Source: Maratus speciosus (lineage: Eukaryota > Arthropoda > Arachnida > Araneae > Salticidae). Taken from it: DNA of 64,000 nucleotides. How positions within the stretch are numbered: the stretch's first letter is position 1; the number at the start of each line of letters is the position of its first letter. The stretch is from NCBI GenBank assembly GCA_963932465.1, contig OZ010790.1:97184363-97248362 (forward strand). The letters run 5' to 3'. This document shows, piece by piece, positions 24,046 to 35,324 of this stretch. Both the position numbers and the translations under genes were made by a program. Under the pieces are notes generated by a model. It had not been told where the DNA came from, did not search any database, and worked only from the letters and a program-made list of their open reading frames with translations.

Positions 24046-26854
24046 TCTCTCTATTCTAAAAAAAAGTAACTACCGCTGTCACCGCCGCCGCCGCCGGTTT
24101 GGAATTTTTTGTGACCGGAAGTCTTTCTTCGTTAATATTAAGAAAAATAATGCATACAAAAATATGAAAATCGGTAGTATTATACAGAAATGTTTGATAA
24201 ACACGCTGATGCAGACAGTTTTCAAATCGAAGAATTATTTTAAGAGATATTTAATGCTAAAGTTGGACAAAATCGTTCCACTAAAAAAGTTTTATAGAAG
24301 CAAAAACTATACATTGGAATTTAATAATTTTTATATCATTTTATACGTTATAATTTCCCGGTGTGCAGACTGTATTTCTTTTTTTAATTTGACTCATTTT
24401 TCGAGGTTTTATTTCTATTTTAAATTCAAATTTTCAACATTTCGAGAGATATTTTTTACTTACTAGGGGGCTCGGCCCCCTACGAGCTACGCTCGCCAAC
24501 CCCCGTCCAGACACCGCAGACTCTAAATGCACGCTAATGTAATTTGCTTTAAAATGATTTCGAAAGATTGAATTATAATTTAAAAAACAGTGGCGATCTC
24601 CCTATAAATTGATTTCTATTCATTTCTCTTTGATTGGGGAAATTTTAACGCCAAATCCGCTGCGGTACTACTTGATTATCCCGTCGACTAATTTCGCCAA
24701 ATTATATAAACCGCCAAACCACTCGCCAAATTATACAAATTGACATAATTTTTATTTTAAATAACGAAAGAACAAATAAATTAGTACAACATTAATGAAA
24801 ATACAAATAAAACGTCGAAATAAAAATAACTTGATGACGTAGACACGTGTAACAACATTTCAAAATAAGCTAATATAAAAGGAATTAAGTAAACAGAATC
24901 TTTGTCTCCCGGTATTTTTTAACAAAGCGAAAAGAAAGTTCTTTTAAATGGGACATTTTAAATTAATCGTTTTTAATCTGACGTAATTTTGACCAAACTA
25001 TTCTTTCTCATTTTAATATTCACGTGAAAATACTTGTGTTAGAAATAAAATATTATTTGCGCTTTCCTAAGAAAAATAGTTGAAAAGTATCCTCTCAAAA
25101 TATCAAATAAATGTCTAGCGCAATTTGTAAATTTAAACCGTTTTGCACATTTTATGTAATAACTGTAATGTGACGTAAATATGACGTAATTTCTCCTATT
25201 TAAGACTTCTAACGCATGTTAATAAATTTATTATTTTACAAATTCCTTTCTCTCTTAAAATTCACGTGTAATTATAGTTTTTATGACGTAATTTTTAATA
25301 AGTTCCTGCTTTTTGTACATAATTATTTAATTCTAATTCAAAATGCTTTTTTCTGTTTATAATAGTCACGTGTAAATAAATTTTTAATTTATTACACGTA
25401 TAAATATATATATTTTTTTAAGCAAACATTATTGTTTCCGCTGTTTATACAGTTGGCAACAGTTTAAATTAATATCACTTTCTAAAATCTGTAAAAAATA
25501 TCTCTCGAAATGCTGAAAATTTGAATTTAAAATAGATATAAAACCTCGAAAAATGAGTCAAATTAAAAAAATAAATCAATTCTGCACACCGGGAAATTAT
25601 AACGTATAAAATGAACTAAAAATTATTAAATTCCGATGTATAGTTTTTGCTACTATAAAACTTTTTTAATGGAACGATTTTGTCCAACTTTAGCATTAAA
25701 TATCTCTTAAAATAATTCTTCGATTTGAAAACTGTCTGCATCAGCGTGTTTTTCAAACATTTCTGTATAACACTACCGATTTTCATATTTTTGTATGCAT
25801 TATTTTTCTTAGTATTAACGAAGAAAGACCTCCGGTCACAAAAAATTCAAAACCGGTGGCGGCGGTGACAGCGGTAGTTACTTTTTTTTAGAATAGAGAG
25901 ATTTTAGAAAATTGTACTAATTTAACCTGTTGTCAACTGTATAAACAACGGAAACAATAATGTTTGCTTCAAATTAAAAATTTATTTACACGTGACTATT
26001 ATAAATAGAAAAGATACTTTCAAATTAAAATTAAATAATTGCGTATAAAAAGCAGGAACTTAATCAAAATTACGTCATAAAAAGTAAACACGTGGATTTT
26101 AAAAGAGAAAGGATATTGTAAAATAATAAATTCATTAACATACGTTAGAAGTCTTAAATAGGAGAAATTACGTCATATTTACGTCACATTACAATTATTA
26201 CATAAAATGAACACAAAATAATATTGCAAAACAGTTTAAATTTAGAAATTATGCTAGACATTTATTTGATATTTTGAGAGGATCATTTCATTTATTTTTG
26301 TTAGGAAAGCGCAAATAATATTTCCTTTCTAACAAAAGTATTTTCACGTGAATAATTAAAAGAGAAAGAATAGCTTGGTCAAAATTACGTCAGATTAAAA
26401 ACGATTAATTTAAAATGTCTCATTTAAAAGAACTTTCTTTTCGCTTTGTTAAAAAATACCAGGAGACAAAGACTCTGTTTACTTAATTCCTTTTATATTA
26501 GCTTATTTTGAAATGTTGTTACACGTGTTTACGTCATCAAGTTATTTTGATTTCGACGTTTTATTTGTATTTTTATTAATGTTGTACTAATTTATTTGTT
26601 CTTTCGTTATTTAAAATAAAAATTATGTCAATTTGTATAATTTGGCAAAATTGGTCGACTGGATAATCAAGTAGTACCGCAGCGGATTTGGCGTTAAAAT
26701 TCCCCAATCAAAGAGAAATAAATTAATAGAAATTTAAATTAGAATTCAATCTTTCGAAGTCTTTTTAAAGCCGATCAAATTAGCGTGCATTTAGAGTCTG
26801 CGGTGTCTGGATGGGGGTTGGCGAGCGTAGCTCGTAGGGGGTCGAGCCCCCTAG
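24046..26854 (+). mobile_element. Non-autonomous Helitron, copy 2, split by copy 3
   Basis: 5' end TCTCTCTATTCTA after A at 24045; 3' end hairpin plus CTAG at 26851-26854, followed by T. Its body is 24046-24462 plus 25902-26854. These two parts join into a continuous match to copy 1, so the intervening copy 3 inserted later. The open frame at 24164-24466 runs over the left part and has no known domain. Confidence 0.88.
24463..25901 (-). mobile_element. Non-autonomous Helitron, copy 3, nested in copy 2
   Basis: Read on the minus strand it starts TCTCTCTATTC at 25901 after an A and ends with the GC hairpin and CTAG at 24463, followed by T. It is 1,439 bp, full length and in opposite orientation to its host. 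It interrupts the host exactly between A and T, with no target duplication, as expected of a Helitron. Confidence 0.9.
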
Positions 26855-27309
26855 TAAATAAAAAATCCGTAAAATTTTTCAAGGAAACTGGGGTCCTAGA
26901 ACTCTTTATGTAACGGCAACAACAAAAATTCATGTAACAGATACACTTTTGCACCGTAAATCAAAAAATCTGTAAGGTTACTAAGAATTTTTTAGGAAAC
27001 TGGGATGCCTAGAACTTTTATGTAACTGCAACCCGGGTTACAGATAAAATTTTAGTAAAGATTATTGTAATTTTAGTAGATTCTTTTGAAAAAGCTACAG
27101 ATTTCTGTAGCTTTAGAAAAACTAGTTGTGTAGATTTACATCTTTTTACTTTCTTCCATCTTTACAGGAAGAAAGTATTGGATTCGTAAAAATTTTCGAC
27201 TTCCGGTTTTCGACGGATTCACACGTTTTATAGGTCAGAGATTCCGAAAAACATGTTCTTACAAAATGTCTGTGAGTCTGTGAGTCTGTCTGTATGTATG
27301 TGACACAAA
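26855..27309. other. Intron with short internal repeats
   Basis: Two related stretches, about 26875-26925 and 26960-27010 (both containing AGGAAACTGGG), and a block from about 27165 that leads into the 147-bp array and includes GTGAGTCTGTGAGTCTGTC. No gene seen. Confidence 0.4.
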
Positions 27310-28290
27310 TTTTGTGGGCTCTCTATCTCAAGAACTAACGCACAGAATTTCATAAAAATTTATATTCAAGTAGTCCCTAATATAAATTGATGCTGATAAG
27401 TTTTTGGTGTAAATCGCCCAGCAGGTGGCGCTGCTATGCTGCATTTTTCGCGATTTCTGCAATAGCCCTATCTCTAGGACTAATGCACAGATTTCCATCA
27501 AACTTCAGATTCAGTTATTCCTTGGTATGAATTGATGCTGGTAACGTTTTGGTGTAAATCGCCCAACAGATGGCGCTGCTATGCTGCATTTTGTAGCATT
27601 TACACGATTTTCGTAATAGCTATATCTCAAGAAATAATTCATGGATTTTCATAAAACTTCAGATTCAGTTAGTCCTTGACATGGATTGACGTTTTGTACC
27701 TTTTGGTGTAAATCGCTCAACAGGTGGGGCTGCTATGCTGCATATTTTTTGATTTCTTCAATAGCTCTATCTCAAGAACTAATGCTTGGGATTTCAACAA
27801 ACTTCAGATTCAGGTATTTCTGGATATGAATTAGTGCTATTTAAGTTTTGGTGTAAATCACTCAACAGGTTGCTCTGCTATGCAGCATTTTTCACGATTT
27901 CCTCAATTGCTCAATCTCCAGAACTAATGCATGGATTTCCATAAAACTTTAGATTCAGTTAGTCCTTGACATGAATTGACGTTTTATGCATTTTGGTGTA
28001 AATCGCTCAACAGGTGGCGTTGCAATGCGCATTTTTTGTGATATCCGCAATAGCTCTATCTCAAGAACTAATGCTTGGATTTTCAACAAACTTCAGTTTC
28101 CGGTATACCTTGGTATGAATTAGTGCAGTTTATGCTTTGGTGCAAATCGCTCAACAGGAGGCGCTGCTACGCTGCATTTTTCAGAATTTTTCCTATAGCT
28201 CTATCTCAATAATTAATGCACGAATTTTCATCAAACTTCAAATTCAGATATACTTTGATATGAATTGGTGCTAAATTGATGTAATTTCTT
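27310..28290. repeat. Degenerate tandem array, about 147-bp period
   Basis: About seven units. The anchor TAGCTCTATCTCAAGAACTA and its variants start near 27323, 27468, 27620, 27767, 27912, 28056 and 28202, giving spacings of 144-152 bp. Each unit also contains a version of AACAGGTGGCGCTGCTATGC. Units have diverged from each other. The same family occurs in reverse at 3300-4010. Confidence 0.8.
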
Positions 28291-28679
28291 GTACTATTTA
28301 AGTTATTTAATTGACGTGATTTATATAGAAGAAATTTTTGTGATGGCCACAACATACTAGTTTTGTACAGTGTATAGATAAAATTATAATAAGCATATAG
28401 ATTTCTGTAATTTTACATCTGTAGAGTTACAGATTTTTCTTTACAGGTTACAAAAATGGTCGAATGTCTAAACAGTTTACTGCAGATTTTTAACAGTGTA
28501 ATGAAAACAGTTATGATTTTTCTTTGCAGTTTTGTTAAATCATCTAATATAGGTTGCACAAACACATAGCTTTTGATGTAACCCGTAAGAAATAATCAAA
28601 TGTAGATAAATAAGGTAATCGTAGGGTCATTGGAAGAAGAGGACTGATAATAAAAAATAGTAAAATTTATGCTACTTAC

Positions 28680-28746
28680 CTACATTCTTGGCGGCCTTGG
28701 ACAACAACACACTGGCCTCTTCCACTGCAGTAGTCTGGGGAACATG
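28680..28746 (-). CDS. Exon encoding the first part of the second EGF-like module
   Basis: The acceptor TTTTTTTCAG lies upstream on the minus strand and a consensus donor GTAAGT lies at 28679. The first two bases complete an Ala codon with the G of the previous exon. It encodes ACSPDYCSGRGQCVVVQGR then QEC, giving cysteines C1 to C4 in the spacing C-x4-C-x5-C-x8-C. The remaining two are in the exon at 7661-7707. The spacing and the C1-C4 layout are typical EGF. It lacks the acidic residues of the calcium-binding type. Phases are 1 in and 2 out. Confidence 0.85.
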
Positions 28747-29059
28747 CTGAAAAAAAGTATTTTTTCGAAATGTTTTTAATATCAAGAAAAGAACAAACAA
28801 TCATACACCAGGCATAAATTATGAAATACTTTCCAACAATAACAGAATATTATTAAGAAATTTCATTTTTGTATATAATGAAATGAGATTTCTAAATCAG
28901 CAATTTATAAAAACACATAACTCATTAAAAATCCATTTTCAGTCCATATGTGGTAATGTGTACAAATTTTGTCGTGCAGCCCGGTATATAATTTATAGAA
29001 TATATACACACCAAGTAATACGTTAAAAATTGGATAAGTTTAAAGATGCATACCCCAGC

Positions 29060-29249
29060 TAGTGTTGCCAGGTGTCCCACTTAAAGCAGGGCTCAAAATG
29101 CTCTGGACACCACTAATATTTTACAGTTTATTTCGTCATCTTTAATCGTAGATAATTCTGCCTTTAGCTAAGGCAGAAAAAATTACTTTAAAATACTGCT
29201 GCCTGGAACATTTTGAGCCCTCATTTACGCGGGATACCTCGCAACACTG
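29060..29249. mobile_element. hAT-like MITE with TGTTGCCAGGT ends
   Basis: The left end is TAGTGTTGCCAGGTGTCCC and the right end, reversed, is CAGTGTTGCGAGGTATCCC; both continue into GGGCTCAAAATG. The flanking 8-mers ACCCCAGC and TCCACAGC agree at six of eight positions, suggesting a decayed 8-bp target duplication. 190 bp, no ORF. Confidence 0.65.
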
Positions 29250-29660
29250 TCCACAGCGGAAAACACAGTTCCAGCAATTATCTATCATAGTCCGCCCTGT
29301 AACAAGAAGTCTTTTGTGCGTCTATGTATATGAACGATATGTGCTATGAACTCCATAATCAATAGAAAACATGCATGCTATAGTGCACATCAGAGCTCCT
29401 TTTTAATTTCCTTATGTTTGAAGTATAACATTAAAATGCTCCGCAACAGATTTTTTCCCATTAAATCAAAATATAAATCTGAATAACTTATAAAAGCTCA
29501 TGGTAATCGAAGTACATTTACGTGAGTTAGAGCATGCACAGAAAAACAGACAATCAGACAAAACAAAGTCATACTTTGCAATATACATACTACATTTAAC
29601 GTCTGAATTTGAAACTTTTAAAAGACCAAATGAAATAAATAAAATAAGACAGACTTAAAT

Positions 29661-30087
29661 ACAGTTTTACTAAAAACATTAAAAATACATTCAGTAAACG
29701 TTTTGCCAAACAACCGAAAGGCCTCTTCAGTACAATTTAACCATTTTAAAAACAAAAACAGAACAAATCAAGTACAGTTAAAGTTATTTTTTTTTTACCA
29801 AACAATATTCACCAGGAATGGAACAGGCTTCATTCAATGTTGGCGAACGTAATTGAGTAAACCAGCTTCTAGAAATTTATAATTACAGTACTAAATTACG
29901 TTCGCCAACATTGAATGAATCCTGTTCCATTCCTGGTGAATATTGCTTTTTTTTTATAACTTTAACTTTAACTGTACTTGATTTGTTCTGTTTGTTTTTA
30001 CAATAATTAAATTGTACTGATGAGGCCTTGCGGTTGCTTGGCGAAACGTTTACTGAATGTATTTTTAACGTTTTGAGTAAAACTGTA
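29661..30087. mobile_element. Hairpin MITE, arms about 200 bp
   Basis: Left arm from ACAGTTTTACT, right arm ending AGTAAAACTGT. The arms share CAAATCAAGTACAGTTAAAG and CACCAGGAATGGAACAGG on opposite strands. The centre is near 29870. The open frame at 29883-30092 is a by-product of one arm. Confidence 0.75.
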
Positions 30088-30440
30088 ATCAAGTTTGTTT
30101 ATTATTTGTTGTTTATTGTTTATTATTTATTTGTTTGTTTGTAAAGTTATTTTATTTAGTCTTTTAAAAGTCATACTTTTCAACTATGTCGGAAAATGCT
30201 AAAAACAATTACCATAATAGCTCAAAATAAATTATGTTATTTGATAATTTATTGAAAAAAAATTAGATTATTAGATAATTTATTGAAAAAAAAATTAGGT
30301 TATTAGATAAATTGATGTTTTCAACAAAGAAAGCTTTTCTGCCCACATAATCTAAGCATATTTCCCGCCTGAGTTGTACTTGACCTTAAAGTCCAGTTTA
30401 AATAATGAGCTGTGTGCTTGAAATGGGTGAAGAACCTTAC

Positions 30441-30590
30441 CTGAACAGATTCTGCCTGCATTCCGGGGATCACCTTCGAACTTGTCTGTGTAACCCGGTT
30501 TGCATTTGCACTGGAAGGTACCGAACAGGTTGTCGCATATCGCGAATTCGGAACAGTCATTAAGATTTTTATCTCCGCATTCGTTGAGGT
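30441..30590 (-). CDS. Exon encoding a calcium-binding EGF module
   Basis: A 150-bp exon of symmetrical phase 1-1, with acceptor CTTCTTCCAG and donor GTAAGG at 30440. It encodes DLNECGDKNLNDCSEFAICD, then NLFGTFQCKCKPGYTDKF, then a longer loop and a final RICS. The opening D-x-N-E-C and the C-x-N-x4-F-x-C stretch fit the calcium-binding EGF consensus, so it should bind one calcium ion and stiffen the stem between the SEA domain and the second EGF. The long insertion before C6 (EGDPRNAGRIC) is seen in stem-region EGFs of some membrane glycoproteins. It joins in frame to the SEA exon. Confidence 0.9.
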
Positions 30591-31080
30591 CTGGAAGAAG
30601 AATACATATTTAGCAATTAAAAAGAAATGTAACCTTTTTATTTAGATTGCTGAAATGGAAAAAAACATGTTTTTCTCGGAGAAAAACAGAACGGACTGAA
30701 GTCAATGTGATGGCATAAGTTTTTTGTTGGTATACATTTTGAACACTTAGAATCAAAACTATGCAAATTTATAGTACATTTTCAAGCGTTTGTAAGTTAA
30801 ACGCTTGACGGTATTTTTCAAGCTAATGAAAGTTTCAAACTTTTATTGTAGGGAGAAAGAAGAAAGAAGGAATTTCTATTCTATTTCTTCTATTTGAAAG
30901 AAGAAAACCAAAAGGCAAGTAACAAAACTTGAGGGAAAAAAATACTTTCCCGAAAACAAGAAAATATATATCAACAAACACAAAATTATAAGATTAATGA
31001 TACAGCTGCTACATTCATTATTTTTTCTACAGTCATGCAACTGTAATATATTACAATCACATTCTTAAAATATAGACGAA

Positions 31081-32039
31081 GTTCGGGTATTATGGAATAC
31101 CATTTTATTTTTCTTTGTAAGTCAACATAAAAAAATGAGATACTTTAAAAGTTTGTAAAGAATAAACTTTAACACATTTTTAATGCGTTTAAAATGGAAG
31201 AAAAAGTACATATCAATATTTAACTTTTTAAAAAAATTTCACTTTTAGGGTAATGATAACCAGTCGAGTAATATGGAATGAGTTCATAAGGAATATTAAA
31301 ATTGCCAGAAAAACCACGATTTAACAATCCTAGTACCACAGGAGTCTTATTTGACCCCAGTTATTTTCTATTTTGAAATTTTTAATGTTTCATACTAGAA
31401 AAAATGTATAATTTATACTTGAAATATGAAATTAAATAGACGCCTTCTAGGAATTAGTTACATATAATAAAATTAAATTTCTGGTTCAAATCATGTAAAA
31501 CTAAGAATGCTCAGAAAGTACTAAAACCTGGTACTAGGAGGGTTAAAAGAATAACCAAAATTATTTAATGAGTTAAGCTTAGTGTATCATCTACAAATCA
31601 TCAGATTCTTTGAAAAATTGTTTTAATATTTAGACTCGTCTTCAAACAGTTGCCTAGCTGATATTCCATATTACCCGACACACCATCTTGAAAAATATAG
31701 CCTCTTCACTCGTCAACAAGTTTACATATAGGAAAACTGATTAGCAAAGCAATAAATATAACTGTTCAACTTTATACTGAACTTCGTTAATATCACTGGC
31801 AATGAGATTTTATAATTAATACGAATTTTATAAAAAATTATCTACAAAAAACTGCAAAAATTGAGAATACGGTTTTATTTCACGGTGTCGCCCCAACGAC
31901 AGATATCAAAACAGTACTGAGCACAGTGCGTCATGGGCGTACTAGGAAGTCGTATGGCAGTTTTACGCTTGGCTGCAATACCGTATGCGTTAGATATTGA
32001 AGTATTCCATATCGTCCGACCATTCCATTATACCCGAAC
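31081..32039. mobile_element. TIR element with GTTCGGGTATTATGGAAT termini
   Basis: Left end GTTCGGGTATTATGGAATAC; right end, reversed, GTTCGGGTATAATGGAATGG. Related words recur inside: GTCGAGTAATATGGAATG near 31263, and in reverse near 31661 and 32002. No ORF. The target duplication is not clear. Design resembles the elements at 332 and 19602. Confidence 0.6.
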
Positions 32040-32311
32040 TAACTCGACCTGTTTACTGCTTTTAATGATTATTTAGAACTTTTTTATTTTAACTTTCGGA
32101 CACTAGGGAAAAAACAGTAAAATTATTAGTTTCGAAAACAACTTACACAACAACACTTAAACAACACAACGCTTAATTTTTTTAACAACGCTTTAGTCTA
32201 AAGAAGTTTTGTGCTACCAGAACCTTTTATTATTTGTAAAAGGTGTAAGGACATAGTTTCTCTTTTAACGTTTACCTTAATTGAAAATTGTAAACAAGGC
32301 AGCATGTTTAA

Positions 32312-32554
32312 CACGTTGACTACCACGGTGACTGACACTGAAGCTGAAAAAATTACAATCTTTTAAGTAATTTTTTAGAAATCATAATCTTGTAATGAAT
32401 AAAAGGTAAGAAAATTTTAAATAAATTTTCAGTAATTACTTACATATATATTTAGTTTTATATCATATTTTAGACCGTCAGTCATCGGTGAATGAAGCGT
32501 TCTAAACGGAAAGTTCAGTATCAGTCACCAGTGACTGACATGGCGCTTAACGTG
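32312..32554. mobile_element. piggyBac-like MITE, second family
   Basis: TTAA flanks both ends (32308-32311 and 32555-32558). Ends are CACGTTGACTACCACGGTG and, reversed, CACGTTAAGCGCCATGTCAG, with further inverted matches around GTGACTGACA. 243 bp, no ORF. Confidence 0.72.
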
Positions 32555-32558
32555 TTAA

Positions 32559-34227
32559 ATGTCATCATAGTTCTCATACAGGAGCCGGAACCCTATAACA
32601 CAGCACATTACGAAATATTGAAATGGAATTATACATTTGCTAAAAACATTTATTAGGTGTGTAATAAATTTCCGTCCAATATATCAGTGTGAAATATAAA
32701 CCAACTTTTTTTCGCACTGTTATTTCTTTTTCTAACTAACGCACTTTGACGGTTTCTCAGTGAACATAGAATGTTTATTAAATTTGCTTTTTTGCGCGCG
32801 TGTATGTATATTACAGATAAGACAAACCTAGGTTGGATTTTTATTTTTGTCTTCGAAGTCTAGAGAAATTTCTATTTATTCGCAAATACAAAAAAGGAAA
32901 AATTAAGTCGCCAGTTCTATTTGAATAACAAGAATGTCTAAGTTTCTTTCCCACATCAAAATGGCCGTTTTGATGAAATTATTCGAATTTTTTTGTTGTT
33001 GTTTGATTTCAAAGAGCAATCTTTCACAATTCCAAATCTGCTTTAATTTTATTCCACGATTACTAGAAGAGGAGTTATGGCTAATTTAATAAACAGGAAA
33101 TAATGAGTCAATTACCGGAAGTGAGCAGGAATGCCAGATGTTTACATTTCTCATATATATGATTTTCTTACGTTTTTTATATAAAAAATATTGATAAACT
33201 TTAATTTACACTTTTACGTTAAATTTTAGATAAGAAATAATATAGAAAAGAAATCTTAAAATGCGATTTCTGGAAAATAAATTTTTCCGTTATTTTCATG
33301 TACGATAAACTTCATTACATATAATGTTTTAAACATATCAGCGAAATTTTGCCAGAATGCTTTCCATATTACTCACTATGTTCTGAATTAGAATCTACTC
33401 TCTATGTGATAATGTAATTAATTTACATGTACTTGAATATAAAAAATGGTATTTTTTCTTAAACAAATATGTATATTTATACCTATTTTGAAATTATTCA
33501 GTTAATTTTGAAGATATTGTAAAACTCCTAGTTCAGTGCACAGATAAATGTAATAGTAGTATGTAGTACAAAGGAAACTGAAATATATTTAGTTGAATTG
33601 AGTGCGCACTGTCTTGCGTAAACATGACATTTTGTTAAAAAAAGGGCCAAAAAAACTAATTTTTAAAAACGTTATAAAGATATTGCTATGATTGATTTTA
33701 TGTTTTTTCATCATTCGGTATTATAATTTAACTAAAAATATGTGTATTTATTCAATATTGTTCTTTTAAGTACTCCGAACGTAGGCAGATACCTCAAAGT
33801 GTTTTAAAATCCTCTAAAAATCAGTTTGAAAGCGAATTGAATCATCGACGGGGTGTAAAAGAATTATTCTGCCAGATTTAAAAACCTTGCAATGGTTAGA
33901 ACTGGAATATATTTAAAAAAAAAAAAAAAGTTGGATATATTTTATATATTTCCTCTTTCTGTTTGAAGTCATTTTACAGAGTTACTGGAAAACAGAACTC
34001 GTGAATTTCTGACATGATTGCAGAATGATATATATTTTTTTTTAATTTAACTTTTGCCGTAGTTATTTCTATGCAAGAAGAAATTTTTAAATAAGAAAAT
34101 TATTCTTGAAACAAATTTAAAATGTTATTAACAATTTTCTACTGCGTACTTTCTGTATCGGGCTCGGATGACACAAAATTTCCTCGTAGCCGGGTTCCGA
34201 AAAAAGAGCCCGAACTAATCTCTAATA
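32559..34227. other. Intron sequence, no feature recognised
   Basis: AT-rich, with short A and T runs. No coding exon, RNA gene or transposon end is seen. Confidence 0.4.
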
Positions 34228-35316
34228 CAGGAGTCGGCAACCTATAACCCGCGAGTCACTGAGTGACTCATTTCATAATTCCAAATGACCCACTTGAGTT
34301 CCGAAAAAAAGTATAATATGAAAAAAAGGAAATTATAAAACATAAATAAGAAGCGAGCAGTTGAAGAATACATAAAAAAATAAACTGAAAAAAAAATAAG
34401 ATTTTTGTTTAATTACAAAGTTGCAGCGTTCCACAAGGCGGGGGGCCTACCATGCGGCTTTAGCTTTACAAAATTGCAGGTTCTGCTAGGTGCTGAGGCC
34501 TACCAATTGGCTTATGCTCAACAAGCCCCACACAGATTACAAAATTGCAGTAACGAACATGCATAACGAATACAGGGATTGGATGAACGAAGACGCGGCG
34601 GAAGGCAGCGTCCATCCCTGCCTTCGACACCTTCGCCGTTTGTCCAATCAAAAGTCGGCTTGAGCTATTGCTATAATTTGGCGGTTAGTCTCCTCTTTGG
34701 TGGTTAGGAGCCTTATTTCTGTCAGTTTACTCTCAGTTGTAGCACTTATTCAGTAGCGCAAGAACAGTGACGCAATTATAGTTACGCAGTGATGTAATTA
34801 TCATTATTAAAACAAATTATTACCATGGGTAAGCAAAAAGCAAAAAAGAGATTGTTTTAAAATGATTAGAAAGAAAAGTATGGATGCATTGAAAATGGTG
34901 ACAACTTGATATGTTTTCACACATGAAATTTATTTTCAGTAAGAACAGGGGCAGTTAACTTGGGGAAAATTCAGATGCTTGTAGTTGTCTTAAGACGACT
35001 AACTATAAACCAGACTTGACTGAATTGACGTCACAAATTCATCATCAGGCGAGCCATTGATATCGAAGAGCAAAAGTAAATTAAATAAAAAGTATAAAGT
35101 TCATTCAGTAATGTTTCTTTTTATAATAATTCTAATTATATATTTTTTTAAGTTTAAAAAAGCGTATTGTAATTATTTTTTAATATAAATTTATCTTATT
35201 ATTCACCAAAAAAGATAAAAGAATTAAAATTAAAATACCACTGATCCGAAATGTCTTCTTAATAAACATATTTTGGTTGATTGTGACTCGCAGCCAAAAG
35301 GGGTTGCCGACCACTG
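34228..35316 (+). mobile_element. hAT transposon, internal-deletion derivative
   Basis: Ends CAGGAGTCGGCAACC and, reversed, CAGTGGTCGGCAACC. Flanking 8-mers CTCTAATA (34220-34227) and CTCTAGTA (35317-35324) form a near-perfect target duplication. A GC-richer stretch (about 34430-34640) may be the old promoter. A short frame starts at 34825 (MGKQKAKKRLF, then stop) and a C-terminal transposase-like piece ends at 35060. The catalytic middle is missing, so it cannot move on its own. Confidence 0.82.
34981..35060 (+). pseudogene. C-terminal remnant of a hAT transposase
   Basis: In frame with the TGA at 35058-35060 the sequence reads TNYKPDLTELTSQIHHQASH. This resembles the extreme C-terminus of animal hAT transposases, where a short conserved peptide ends just after the dimerisation domain. 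Everything between the start at 34825 and here is too short to hold the RNase H-like core. Judged from pattern memory only. Confidence 0.5.
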
Positions 35317-35324
35317 CTCTAGTA

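Noticed and set aside
29883..30092. 69-codon minus-strand frame
   Set aside because: Lies in one arm of a hairpin MITE; no domain.
30321..30560. 79-codon minus-strand frame overlapping the calcium-binding EGF exon
   Set aside because: Different frame from the cysteine-rich reading, which has proper splice sites and the EGF consensus.
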